Both the position numbers and the translations under genes were made by a program. 12,433 nt of DNA from DASPXY01 sp038227745 (lineage in GTDB: Bacteria > Planctomycetota > Planctomycetia > Gemmatales > Gemmataceae). The DNA is taken from contig JBBRPS010000251.1 in the NCBI GenBank assembly GCA_038227745.1, positions 1 through 12,433 of the forward strand. The letters run 5' to 3'. The notes beneath the pieces were generated by a model. That model saw nothing but the letters and a program-made list of their open reading frames with translations, did no database searches and was not told where the DNA came from. Shown here in pieces: positions 1 to 5,935 of the stretch. The first letter of the stretch is position 1. Each line of letters opens with the position of its first letter.

Positions 1-21
1 GGCGTGACCGAGAGCTCCGCT

Positions 22-26
22 GGAGG
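22..26 (+). promoter_or_regulatory. Ribosome binding site of the Uma2-like gene
   Basis: GGAGG lies eight nt before the ATG at 35 and supports that start. A TGA at 5-7 could be the stop of an upstream gene, but too little sequence is present to tell. The operon promoter, if separate, lies outside the window. Confidence 0.6.
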
Positions 27-34
27 ACCGAGGC

Positions 35-1255
35 ATGTGGGGACTGGAATACGCCCTGTTGTTCGGTGTCCCGGGGAATAAGCTGGAACTGATGGACGGC
101 AAGTCGCGCTGCGCCTTCCCGTTCCTCGACCGCGCGGAGGCCGAGGCTCACTTCACCGCCTGGATCGAGACGCTCTGCCGCTGGAAGGGCGTCGCCGACC
201 GCCCTGCCGTGCGCAAGGGCCCCAGGACGTGGGAAGTCGAGGCGGCCGGGTTCGTCCTCGAACTGTTCCCGCGGCCCATCGACCTGGACGTCCCGCTGGC
301 CTTCCAGGCGTTCGATGCGTTCCACGAGGCGGCCTGGCGGCGGGAGTTCTGGGCGGCGCAGCCGCCGGGCCGCGAGGCTGGGTGGGAGTGGAGCCAGCGG
401 CATTTCGACGTGCAGCTCAACCTCTGGAGCCTCTTCGGGGACTTCTGCAAGGAGCACGGCGGCGCGCACGGCGGGCGCAGCGACGTCGCCCTGTCCGACA
501 CCGCTGCCGTCGCCCCGGACCAGTATTACTTCGGGAGGCCGCGGGCGGAGTGCATGATCGACAACGCCTACTTCCACGGCGTCCCGGACCTGATCGCGGA
601 GGTGCTCTCCCCCGCCAGTCGGCAGATCGATCGCGGCCCGCGCAAGGACCTGTACCGCCGCAGCGGCGTCCGGCACCTGTGGCTGCTGGACCCGGAGTTG
701 GAAACCGTCGAACTCTACGAGTTGGCCGGCGCGGAGTATCGGCTGACGGCGGCGCACGGCGCGGGCGCGGAGTTTCGGCCGGCGCTCTTCCCCGATGCGG
801 CGGTGTCGGTGGACGCCCTCTTCAAGACCCAGTGGAAGAAGTTCCGCGACCACTTCGCCGACGAGGAACTGGAGCCGGTCGCCGAGTGGCTGCTGCCGCC
901 CGAGATGTCCCTGGGCCTGGAGCACTTCTTCCTCCTGGGCCACCCCGAGCGCCGCTGGGAGATTTGGGGGAACCGGGCGCCGTGCGTACTGCCCTTCGGC
1001 TCGACGACCGAGGCCCGCGTGCGCCTGGGGCAATTCCTCGAAGACGCCGCCCGCTGGGAGCAAGCGCCGGTGCCGCGCGCTTCCGCGCTCGCCCCCGACG
1101 TCGAGCAGGCCGAGGTGGGGCGGTTCCGCTTCACCCGGCGCGGCAGGCAAGTCTGGCTCGACGTCGCCGTGGACGCCCGGAAGTACCGCGATCTGCTCCG
1201 TGTCTGGGCGCGCCGCGAAGCGTGGAACTGGGGTGAGAAGGAATCCGCGACCTGA
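35..1255 (+). CDS. Uma2 family (DUF820) PD-(D/E)XK nuclease-like protein flanked by a duplicated module
   Basis: This 406-residue protein has a central Uma2 domain at about residues 118-265. Its nuclease signature is intact: PDLIAEVLSP (D185, E189), then D199 and K204 in 'DRGPRKDLYRRSGV', then HLWLLDP. Uma2 proteins are usually about 180-220 residues, so this one is twice the normal size. The extra length is two related arms, residues 1-108 and 291-401. Both open with GLE(Y/H)xxLLxG.P, continue with E(L/I)xxxxxxCxxPF and an acidic helix ending in RW, and close with an aromatic-rich RREFW/RREAW segment. The ATG is supported by GGAGG at 22-26, eight nt upstream. It is the first gene of a three-gene operon, and the next start lies 13 nt after its stop. 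No signal peptide is seen, so it is probably cytoplasmic. Uma2 proteins are predicted endonucleases with poorly known biology. The domain call is firm; nuclease activity is inferred. Confidence 0.88.
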   Translation: MWGLEYALLFGVPGNKLELMDGKSRCAFPFLDRAEAEAHFTAWIETLCRWKGVADRPAVRKGPRTWEVEAAGFVLELFPRPIDLDVPLAFQAFDAFHEAAWRREFWAAQPPGREAGWEWSQRHFDVQLNLWSLFGDFCKEHGGAHGGRSDVALSDTAAVAPDQYYFGRPRAECMIDNAYFHGVPDLIAEVLSPASRQIDRGPRKDLYRRSGVRHLWLLDPELETVELYELAGAEYRLTAAHGAGAEFRPALFPDAAVSVDALFKTQWKKFRDHFADEELEPVAEWLLPPEMSLGLEHFFLLGHPERRWEIWGNRAPCVLPFGSTTEARVRLGQFLEDAARWEQAPVPRASALAPDVEQAEVGRFRFTRRGRQVWLDVAVDARKYRDLLRVWARREAWNWGEKESAT

Positions 1256-1268
1256 GACGGAGAATGTC

Positions 1269-2297
1269 ATGCGAACCAGGATCCTTGCTGCCGCTCTTGC
1301 GGCCATGCTCGGCTTGCTCTGGATCGGTCACGCTCAGGAGCCGGTCGGCAAACACTCCAGCGGCCGGCCGCTGCCGAAGATGCCGGAGATCACCAGGCCG
1401 GTCCTGTTCAACACGCCGGAGGCCGACCGCATCCTTGCGGCCCTGCAGGTCTTCCCGGCCGACAACCCGTGGAACGAGGACGTCTCGCAACTCCCCGTCC
1501 ACCCGAACTCGGACAAGATGATCGCGACGATCGGGGCCGCCAGGCGGCTGGCGTACAACCTCGACATGGGCTTCATCCTCGTGCCGGCCGGTCAGAAGAA
1601 AGTACACGTCAAACTCGTCTCCTACCCCGCCGAGTCCGACAAGGGGCCGTACCCCGTGCCCGACGACGTGCCGATCGAGGACTGGCCGCTGTCGCCTAAG
1701 GGCGCGACGCTGGACTTCGTGCAGCGCAACGGCAAGGGCGACCGCCATGCCCTCGTCGTGGACCCCGTCAACCGCATGCTGTACGAGTTCTATCAGATGC
1801 GCAAGACCGACGCCGGCTGGCAGGCGGCGTGCGCGGCCACGTTCGACCTCAAGACGAACAAGCTGCGGCCGAAGGGCTGGACGTCGTCCGACGCGGCGGG
1901 CCTGCCGGTCTTCCCCGCGGTCGTCCGTTACGACGAAGTCGAGCGCGGCATGGTCGAGCACGCCATGCGCTTCACGGTCCGCCGCACGCGCAAGGCGTAT
2001 GTCTACCCCGCCACGCACTACGCCAGCCGCCTGACCGACGTGAACCTGCCGCGCATGGGCGAGCGTTTCCGCCTGCGCCAGGACTACGACGTCTCGAAGT
2101 TCTCGCCGCACGCCCGCGCCATCGCCAAGGGGCTGCAGAAGTACGGCATGTTCATGGCAGACAACGGCGGCGACTGGCGCCTCTCCGTCGCCCCCGACCG
2201 GCGCCTCAAGGGCCTGGACGACCTGCGCAAGCTCAAGGGCTCGGACTTCGAGGTGGTGCAGCCGACGGGACCCAACGAGGGGCCACGGAAGCGCTGA
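1269..2297 (+). CDS. Secreted conserved protein of unknown function (NPWN / ADNG motif family)
   Basis: This is a 342-residue exported protein. Residues 1-22 form a signal peptide (MRTRILAAALAAMLGLLW, likely cleaved after GHA). The mature part has sharply conserved-looking motifs: FPADNPWN (62-69), GPYPVPDDVPIE (127-137), GDRH (157-160), LYEFYQ (171-176), GWTSSDAAGLP (203-213), HAMRFTVRRTR (231-241), THYASR (249-254), YGMFMADNGGDW (292-303) and GSDFEVV (324-330). I recall secreted hypothetical proteins from other bacteria with the same motif order, but no assigned function. The repeated His, Asp and aromatic positions would suit an enzyme or glycan-binding protein, which is speculation. The start is chosen from GGAG at 1259-1262 six nt upstream, because the longer open frame upstream lies inside the Uma2 gene. 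It is the middle gene of the operon, with 13-nt gaps on both sides. Confidence 0.85.
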   Translation: MRTRILAAALAAMLGLLWIGHAQEPVGKHSSGRPLPKMPEITRPVLFNTPEADRILAALQVFPADNPWNEDVSQLPVHPNSDKMIATIGAARRLAYNLDMGFILVPAGQKKVHVKLVSYPAESDKGPYPVPDDVPIEDWPLSPKGATLDFVQRNGKGDRHALVVDPVNRMLYEFYQMRKTDAGWQAACAATFDLKTNKLRPKGWTSSDAAGLPVFPAVVRYDEVERGMVEHAMRFTVRRTRKAYVYPATHYASRLTDVNLPRMGERFRLRQDYDVSKFSPHARAIAKGLQKYGMFMADNGGDWRLSVAPDRRLKGLDDLRKLKGSDFEVVQPTGPNEGPRKR

Positions 2298-2310
2298 ACG
2301 GAGGGACGTC

Positions 2311-3363
2311 ATGTCGGTGCAGCAAGCGGCTTCCGCAGGCAGTTCGATCCGCGACGTCGAGCACCTCGAGGACCTCCTTAGCGAGCCCTCCGCGGGGGCA
2401 GTCGAGGCCCTGCGCCGCCTGCCGGGCGACCTGGTGCTCCTCGGCGTTGGCGGCAAGATGGGGCCGACGCTGGCGCGCATGGCCCGCCGCGCTTCCGACG
2501 CCGCCGGCGTCCGCCGCCGCGTCGTCGGCGTGGCCCGCTTTTCCAGCCCGGGACTGCGCGACCGCCTCCACGCCCACGGCGTCGAGACCGTCGCCTGCGA
2601 CCTCCTCGACCCCGCCCAGCTCGACCGCCTGCCCGACGCGGCGAACGTCCTCGTCCTGCTCGGCATGAAGTTCGGCGCCACGGGGCAAGAGGCGCTCACC
2701 TGGGCGAACAACGCCTACCTGCCCGCGGTGGTGTGCAACCGCTACGCCGGCAGCCGCATCGTCGCCTTCTCCACCGGCAACGTCTACGGCCTGTCGCCGG
2801 TGCGCCTCGGCGGCTCGCTGGAGACCGACGTACTGAACCCGGCCGGCGAATACTCGATGAGCTGCGTCGGCCGCGAGCGCATCTACGAACACTTCAGCCG
2901 CACGCGCGGCATCCCAACGGCCCTGCTGCGCCTCAACTACGCGACGGAGATGCGCTACGGCGTGCTGGTGGACGTGGCCCGCAAGGTCCACGCCGGCGAG
3001 ACGATCGACCTGATGATGGGCCACCTCAACGCCCTGTGGCAGGCCGACGCCAACGCGATGGCGCTGTGTGCCTTCGACCACGCCGCGGCGCCGCCGTTCG
3101 TGGTCAACCTCGCCGGGCCGGAGCTGCTGAGCGTGCGCCGCGTCGCCGAGGAGTTCGGCCGGCTGCTGGGGCGTCCGGTGAGCTTCAGCGGCAGCGAGGC
3201 GGGCAACGCCTTTCTGAGCAACGGCCAGCTCGGCCACCGCCTGTTCGGCTACCCGCGCGTCGGCGCCGGGCAGATGATCCAGTGGATCGCCGACTGGGTG
3301 CGGCGCGGCGGGCCGAGCCTCGACAGGCCGACACATTTCGAGGTGCGCGACGGCCGCTTCTGA
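2311..3363 (+). CDS. NAD-dependent epimerase/dehydratase-like (extended SDR) protein with K-to-C active-site change
   Basis: This 350-residue protein has the extended short-chain dehydrogenase/reductase layout. A Rossmann glycine motif GVGGKMG lies at 45-51, CDLLD at 96-100, and the equivalent of SSxxVYG is FSTGNVYG at 153-160. The catalytic segment is PAGEYSMSCVGRE at 177-189. By comparison with GalE-type PxxxYxxSKxxxE, Tyr181 is kept but the lysine is replaced by Cys185. Members of this family act on nucleotide sugars or related substrates with NAD(P). Without the lysine the chemistry may differ, or the protein may only bind ligand. The C-terminal part (LAGPELLSVRRVAEEFGRLL) matches the substrate-binding half of such enzymes. 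The ATG follows GGAGGG (2300-2305) by five nt. It is the last gene of the operon and converges on the TPR block. No export signal is seen. Family confidence is high; substrate is unknown. Confidence 0.85.
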   Translation: MSVQQAASAGSSIRDVEHLEDLLSEPSAGAVEALRRLPGDLVLLGVGGKMGPTLARMARRASDAAGVRRRVVGVARFSSPGLRDRLHAHGVETVACDLLDPAQLDRLPDAANVLVLLGMKFGATGQEALTWANNAYLPAVVCNRYAGSRIVAFSTGNVYGLSPVRLGGSLETDVLNPAGEYSMSCVGRERIYEHFSRTRGIPTALLRLNYATEMRYGVLVDVARKVHAGETIDLMMGHLNALWQADANAMALCAFDHAAAPPFVVNLAGPELLSVRRVAEEFGRLLGRPVSFSGSEAGNAFLSNGQLGHRLFGYPRVGAGQMIQWIADWVRRGGPSLDRPTHFEVRDGRF

Positions 3364-3424
3364 CCCTCGCCCGGAGCCCGCAGGGCGGCAGCGGTCTTCC
3401 TGATGTGAGATTGTCCGAGCCGAT

Positions 3425-3478
3425 TAGCGACGCTTCGCAGAAGCGTGCCCCCGAAAACGCTTCTGCGAAGCGTCGCTA
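3425..3478. repeat. Perfect 22-bp inverted repeat, 10-nt loop
   Basis: The left arm 3425-3446 (TAGCGACGCTTCGCAGAAGC, then GT) is exactly complementary to the right arm 3457-3478, with the loop GCCCCCGAAA between them. It lies 62 nt after the epimerase-like stop codon. The sequence resembles a short dispersed repeat that I recall from Gemmata-like genomes, where it reads through as SDASQKR / SAKRRYT in spurious proteins. It could be a mobile REP-like unit, a terminator, or both. Confidence 0.85.
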
Positions 3479-3499
3479 TACTCGCCGCGGGGCAAGTTG

Positions 3500-3553
3500 A
3501 CACAAGCCCGACGCGCCAGCGCGGGACCCCGCGCTGGCGCGTCGGGCTTGTGT
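3500..3553. repeat. Perfect 26-bp inverted repeat, 2-nt loop (CACAAGCCCGACGCGCC family)
   Basis: The left arm is 3500-3525 and the right arm is 3528-3553, fully complementary with only AC between them. The core is CACAAGCCCGACGCGCCAGC. Such a near-perfect 54-bp palindrome can extrude as a cruciform or form an RNA hairpin. I recall this core as an abundant dispersed repeat in Gemmataceae genomes, present both as full palindromes and as single arms. No transposase is nearby, so any movement would be in trans. Confidence 0.88.
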
Positions 3554-3573
3554 GCCGTTACCTGGCCGTCCCC

Positions 3574-3603
3574 CACAAGCCCGACGCGCCAGCGCGGGAC
3601 CCC
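3574..3603 (+). repeat. Third copy (half palindrome) of the CACAAGCCCGACGCGCC repeat
   Basis: All 30 bases are identical to 3501-3530, which is the left arm and centre of the neighbouring palindrome. The copy starts 73 bp downstream in the same orientation. The right arm is missing: sequence after 3603 turns into CTCTCGCTACGG. A later partial match, ACCCCTC at 3599-3605 with GAGGGGT at 3636-3642, is a weak remaining inverted repeat reaching the end of the TPR block. Confidence 0.85.
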
Positions 3604-3623
3604 TCTCGCTACGGACCTGGCCT

Positions 3624-4178
3624 TCACGAGACGGCGAGGGGTTTGGCCTGGCGGCCATTTCCTTCCGCGCGAGCCGCGGTGAGCGCCTCCGTGGCCCTGG
3701 CGTACTGCGGCGCCAGCCGCACCGCCTCGGCGAAATCGGCCGCCGCTTCGGCGTGCTCGCCCCGGGCCAGGCGCGTGATGCCCCGGTTGCAGTACACCTC
3801 GGCGTCGTTCGGCCCCAGCCGCAGCGCCTCGGTAAAGTCGGCGACCGCCCGTCCCGTGTCGCCCTTGAGGCGGTACACCTCGCCGCGGCAGTTGTACGCC
3901 CAGGCGTCGCGCGGGTTGAGCCGCACCGCCTCGTCGCCGTCCGCCAGCGCCCGCTCGTATTCGCCCTGGGCCGCGTAGCACAGGGCACGCGCCGAGTACG
4001 CCCAGCCGGATTTCGGGTCCAGCCGCAGGGCGGCGTTGAAGTCGGCGACAGCCCGCTCGAACAATATTTGGGCCGGGTCGGGGTGGGAGTCACCTCCCAC
4101 CCCGACCCGGCCCAATATTTCCCGATGGGTTTGCAGCGGGCGTACGGCCCGCCTGGGACCGAATGGCCTGCGCCCCAC
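3624..4178 (-). CDS. TPR repeat protein with disrupted 5' end (possible pseudogene)
   Basis: The real protein-like part is encoded by about 4062-3624. It begins inside the first TPR (ERAVADFNAALRLDPKS) and continues with three whole 34-residue repeats: AYSARALCYAAQGEYERALA, then AYNCRGEVYRLKGDTGRAVA, then VYCNRGITRLARGEHAEAAA, each followed by an acidic helix ending in RLxP. TPRs are protein-binding scaffolds. No ATG, GTG or TTG start exists in this part. The frame stays open upstream through a palindrome (residues about 20-39) to a GTG at 4176-4178, only five nt after the HEAT gene stop and without a convincing ribosome binding site. The first helix of TPR 1 is missing and the N-terminal 20 residues do not look like a TPR. 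I read this as a 3' gene fragment left by rearrangement. Coupled translation from the HEAT gene is the alternative. Confidence 0.6.
   Translation of the reverse strand: MGRRPFGPRRAVRPLQTHREILGRVGVGGDSHPDPAQILFERAVADFNAALRLDPKSGWAYSARALCYAAQGEYERALADGDEAVRLNPRDAWAYNCRGEVYRLKGDTGRAVADFTEALRLGPNDAEVYCNRGITRLARGEHAEAAADFAEAVRLAPQYARATEALTAARAEGNGRQAKPLAVS
4063..4119. repeat. Inverted repeat bounded by AATATT, abutting the TPR fragment
   Basis: Arms 4068-4089 and 4094-4115 are perfectly complementary over 22 bp around a TCAC loop (core GGGCCGGGTCGGGGTGGGAG). Each outer end carries AATATT (4063-4068 and 4114-4119), offset by one base. It differs in sequence from the two palindromes at 3.4-3.6 kb. 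Its left border coincides with the point where TPR coding begins, which suggests that it sits on a rearrangement junction. Confidence 0.85.
4136..4152. repeat. Small GC hairpin GCGGGC / GCCCGC
   Basis: The six-bp arms at 4136-4141 and 4147-4152 flank a GTACG loop. It lies just past the HEAT gene stop on the minus strand and could act as a weak terminator, but no T-run follows. Function is unknown. Confidence 0.4.
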
Positions 4179-4183
4179 ACGGC

Positions 4184-5527
4184 TCAGGGCCCGGTCCGCA
4201 GGGAGGGTGCGCTCCGTCGCTTGATCCAGTAAATGGCCATGGCGGCACTATTCCGGTGGAAGCGAACGGGGTTCGTCAATTCCGCTTCGAGGGCGGGCAG
4301 GGCCTCGACGGCGTCAGCGCCCATCATCCGGAGGGCAGTCATCGTGCGGATGCGAGCATACCCCTGCTGGGTCCGCAAGTTGTCGAGCAGAGCCGGCACT
4401 GCGGCCTTGCCCACATTTTTCAGACCGTTGCAGATCGCCTGGTCGTCGCGCCCGGGGCCTTTGTCGTTGAGGCACCGGATCAGGAAGGGGACGGTCTCCT
4501 TTGCCACCGGGCGGAGGCGGCCGAGGGTCTGAATCGCGGTGGAGCGGAGGGCTTCCTCCACCCCCGGGTTCTTGCAGAGGTTGATGACCGCGGGGACGAT
4601 GTGCTCGGTCTGGGCGCTGATTTTCCCCAGGGCATCGAGGACATCGCTGCGGATCCAATGCGCGCGCGGGGGATCCTGTAGATTCTGGCATTCAAGGGCC
4701 TTGAGGAGGTCCGGGACGGCCTCGCTGGCCTCGGGGCCGAGATTCCCGAGGGCTACGGCCGTTACGGTCCGGAAAGCCTCCTGAGAGGGGTCGTTCAGGA
4801 TGCGGCGCAGCAGCGGTAACAGGGTTGGCAGATCCGCTTTGATCTTGCCCAGGGCACGGATGGCCATCAGCCGTAGGTCGGCGTCCCTCCCTTCGAGCGC
4901 CTTGAGGAGGGCAGGGACGGCCGCTTTGGCCTCGGGGCCATAGTTCGCGAGGGCCAAGGCCGCGACAACCGGCACACTGGTACTCGAACGGTCGGGCGCT
5001 CGGTCCTCATCCTGAAGCGCCTGGATCAGGCCGGGCACCGCCAACTTGGGATTCGCCCTGAGTACGCCGAGAGCGCCAGCCGCCCGCCTGCGGACGAAGG
5101 CCACTTTGTCGCGCAGGGCGAATACCAGATCGGGGATGGCCTCCTCGGCCCCCGGCCCAATCTGCCCCAGGGCCTCGGCGGCCTTGGCCCGAACGGCGGG
5201 GCTCTTGTCGAACAGGGCGTCCGCCAGTGCCTTGGCGGCTGGGTAGGCAGAAGGCCCAATCTCCTCCAGCGCCGCTGCCGCCTGCAGGCGGATCCCCTCG
5301 TCCCGATCGTCCCTGAGGACCGCGGCGAACTCGGCGACCAGGTTGCGCACCTGCTTCGCCAGTTTGCCGAGTTCGCCCATCGCCTCGCGCCGGACCTCAG
5401 GCTTCCGGGCGTCGCAGAGTTGCTTCACCAGGCGGTTGAGACGTCCATCGATGTCGTCCTGGGCCAGCCCTGGACGAGTCACCAGCAAGAGCCACACCGC
5501 GGACATGAGCAGAGGGGCAGCCCTCAC
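4184..5527 (-). CDS. Secreted HEAT-repeat protein
   Basis: This is a 447-residue exported repeat protein. The start is GTG at 5525-5527, chosen because GGGAGG lies eight nt upstream (5536-5541) and because it gives a clean signal peptide: MRAAPLLMSAVWLLLVTRPG, cleaved after GLA. The rest, from about residue 27 to 435, is roughly ten HEAT-type helical pairs of 36-40 residues. They are recognisable by units such as VRREAMGELGKL, IRLQAAAALEEIGPSA, VRAKAAEALGQIGPGA, FVRRRAAGALGVL, VAALALANYGPEA, LRLMAIRALGKI and TVTAVALGNLGPEA. HEAT solenoids bind proteins or other partners; no catalytic domain is present. It ends in KRRSAPSLRTGP, with no membrane anchor. By eye its third codon positions are less GC-saturated than in the flanking genes. 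The TPR fragment follows it on the same strand and the beta-rich gene remnant precedes it. Partner unknown. Confidence 0.85.
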   Translation of the reverse strand: MRAAPLLMSAVWLLLVTRPGLAQDDIDGRLNRLVKQLCDARKPEVRREAMGELGKLAKQVRNLVAEFAAVLRDDRDEGIRLQAAAALEEIGPSAYPAAKALADALFDKSPAVRAKAAEALGQIGPGAEEAIPDLVFALRDKVAFVRRRAAGALGVLRANPKLAVPGLIQALQDEDRAPDRSSTSVPVVAALALANYGPEAKAAVPALLKALEGRDADLRLMAIRALGKIKADLPTLLPLLRRILNDPSQEAFRTVTAVALGNLGPEASEAVPDLLKALECQNLQDPPRAHWIRSDVLDALGKISAQTEHIVPAVINLCKNPGVEEALRSTAIQTLGRLRPVAKETVPFLIRCLNDKGPGRDDQAICNGLKNVGKAAVPALLDNLRTQQGYARIRTMTALRMMGADAVEALPALEAELTNPVRFHRNSAAMAIYWIKRRSAPSLRTGP

Positions 5528-5535
5528 GGCAGTAT

Positions 5536-5541
5536 CCTCCC
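5536..5541 (-). promoter_or_regulatory. Ribosome binding site that fixes the GTG start of the HEAT gene
   Basis: GGGAGG reads on the minus strand eight nt before the GTG at 5525-5527. The upstream start at 5623 would add 32 residues without hydrophobic character, and the internal ATG would remove the n-region of the signal peptide. This motif therefore decides the start. Confidence 0.65.
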
Positions 5542-5679
5542 GATCCAGGACCTGGCCCAGGCGCCACCGTGCGCCAGGCCGGGTAGGTTTCCAGCATACC
5601 GCTACGCACGGTCGAAGCAGCACACTCTCCAGCGCGTCGGGTCGGGGCAGTGGTGCGCCATAGGTAGCCCCAGGTGCGT

Positions 5680-5932
5680 TCAGCCGCCCTTGACATAGGT
5701 TGCCTGATTCGCCCCATACTCCAGAGTCCAGAATGGATCCAGGGACGACTCAAAGAACTGGCCGCCGCTCGTGCTCCCGTACAGCAGGAGAGCAAACTGG
5801 TCCGTTGCCTGGGGAGTGTAATTGGCATCCCAGTCAACGGTCAGCTCCCCGCCGAACGTTGCCTGGCCGCTGATGTTCAGCTGATCGAACTGGCCCGCCT
5901 GCGTGACGCCCCCGACGGAGGTCGCCGGGTCC
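5680..5932 (-). pseudogene. 3' remnant of a secreted beta-rich (autotransporter-like C-terminal) protein
   Basis: About 84 codons read VGGVTQAGQFDQLNISGQ, then ATFGGELTVDWDANYTPQ, then FALLLYGSTSGGQFFES and end in ATYVKGG before the stop at 5680. The pattern FDQLNxxGxAxxGGxLxV..(F/Y)xP..xxxFxLLxYGSxSG is typical of the C-terminal end of very large secreted proteins with beta-helix or autotransporter-associated repeats in planctomycetes. No start codon or upstream part of such a protein is present: the frame runs straight into the 3' end of the STN-like gene, whose TGA (5936-5938) sits at the junction. Upstream of that point the frame only shadows the neighbouring gene. It is therefore an orphan gene end left by a recombination or insertion event. 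The missing N-terminal part is not in this window. Confidence 0.65.
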
Positions 5933-5935
5933 GTT

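Larger units (their letters stand above)
3364..3623. other. Repeat-rich convergent intergenic region
   Basis: This noncoding stretch lies between two converging gene ends. It holds a 22-bp-arm palindrome, a 26-bp-arm palindrome and a 30-base direct copy of part of the latter. There is no T-tract after either palindrome, so intrinsic termination is unproven, although a strong hairpin between convergent genes could limit read-through in both directions. The open frames through it contain the repeat translation (for example SPTRQRGTP) and are not real genes. Confidence 0.7.

Noticed and set aside
1131..3336. Long minus-strand open frames antisense to the secreted-protein and epimerase-like genes
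   Set aside because: The plus-strand products have signal-peptide, Rossmann and other motifs with proper ribosome binding sites; the minus-strand frames have none.
3500..3603. Possible CRISPR-like array from the repeated CACAAGCCCGACGCGCC unit
   Set aside because: Only two direct copies plus one inverted arm, no regular spacers and no cas genes; a palindromic dispersed repeat explains it.
3424..3981. Minus-strand frame reading through the palindromes as Arg/Gly-rich protein ending SDASQKR...SAKRR
   Set aside because: It is the wrong frame for the TPR repeats and its tail is only translated repeat sequence.
5690..5720. TTGACA followed by CATACT on the plus strand, resembling a sigma-70 promoter
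   Set aside because: Spacing is 19 nt, it lies inside the coding remnant (minus-strand YVKGG end), and no plus-strand gene follows.
5397..5837. Minus-strand frame across the HEAT upstream region
   Set aside because: It overlaps the HEAT gene 5' end out of frame and has no protein-like features.
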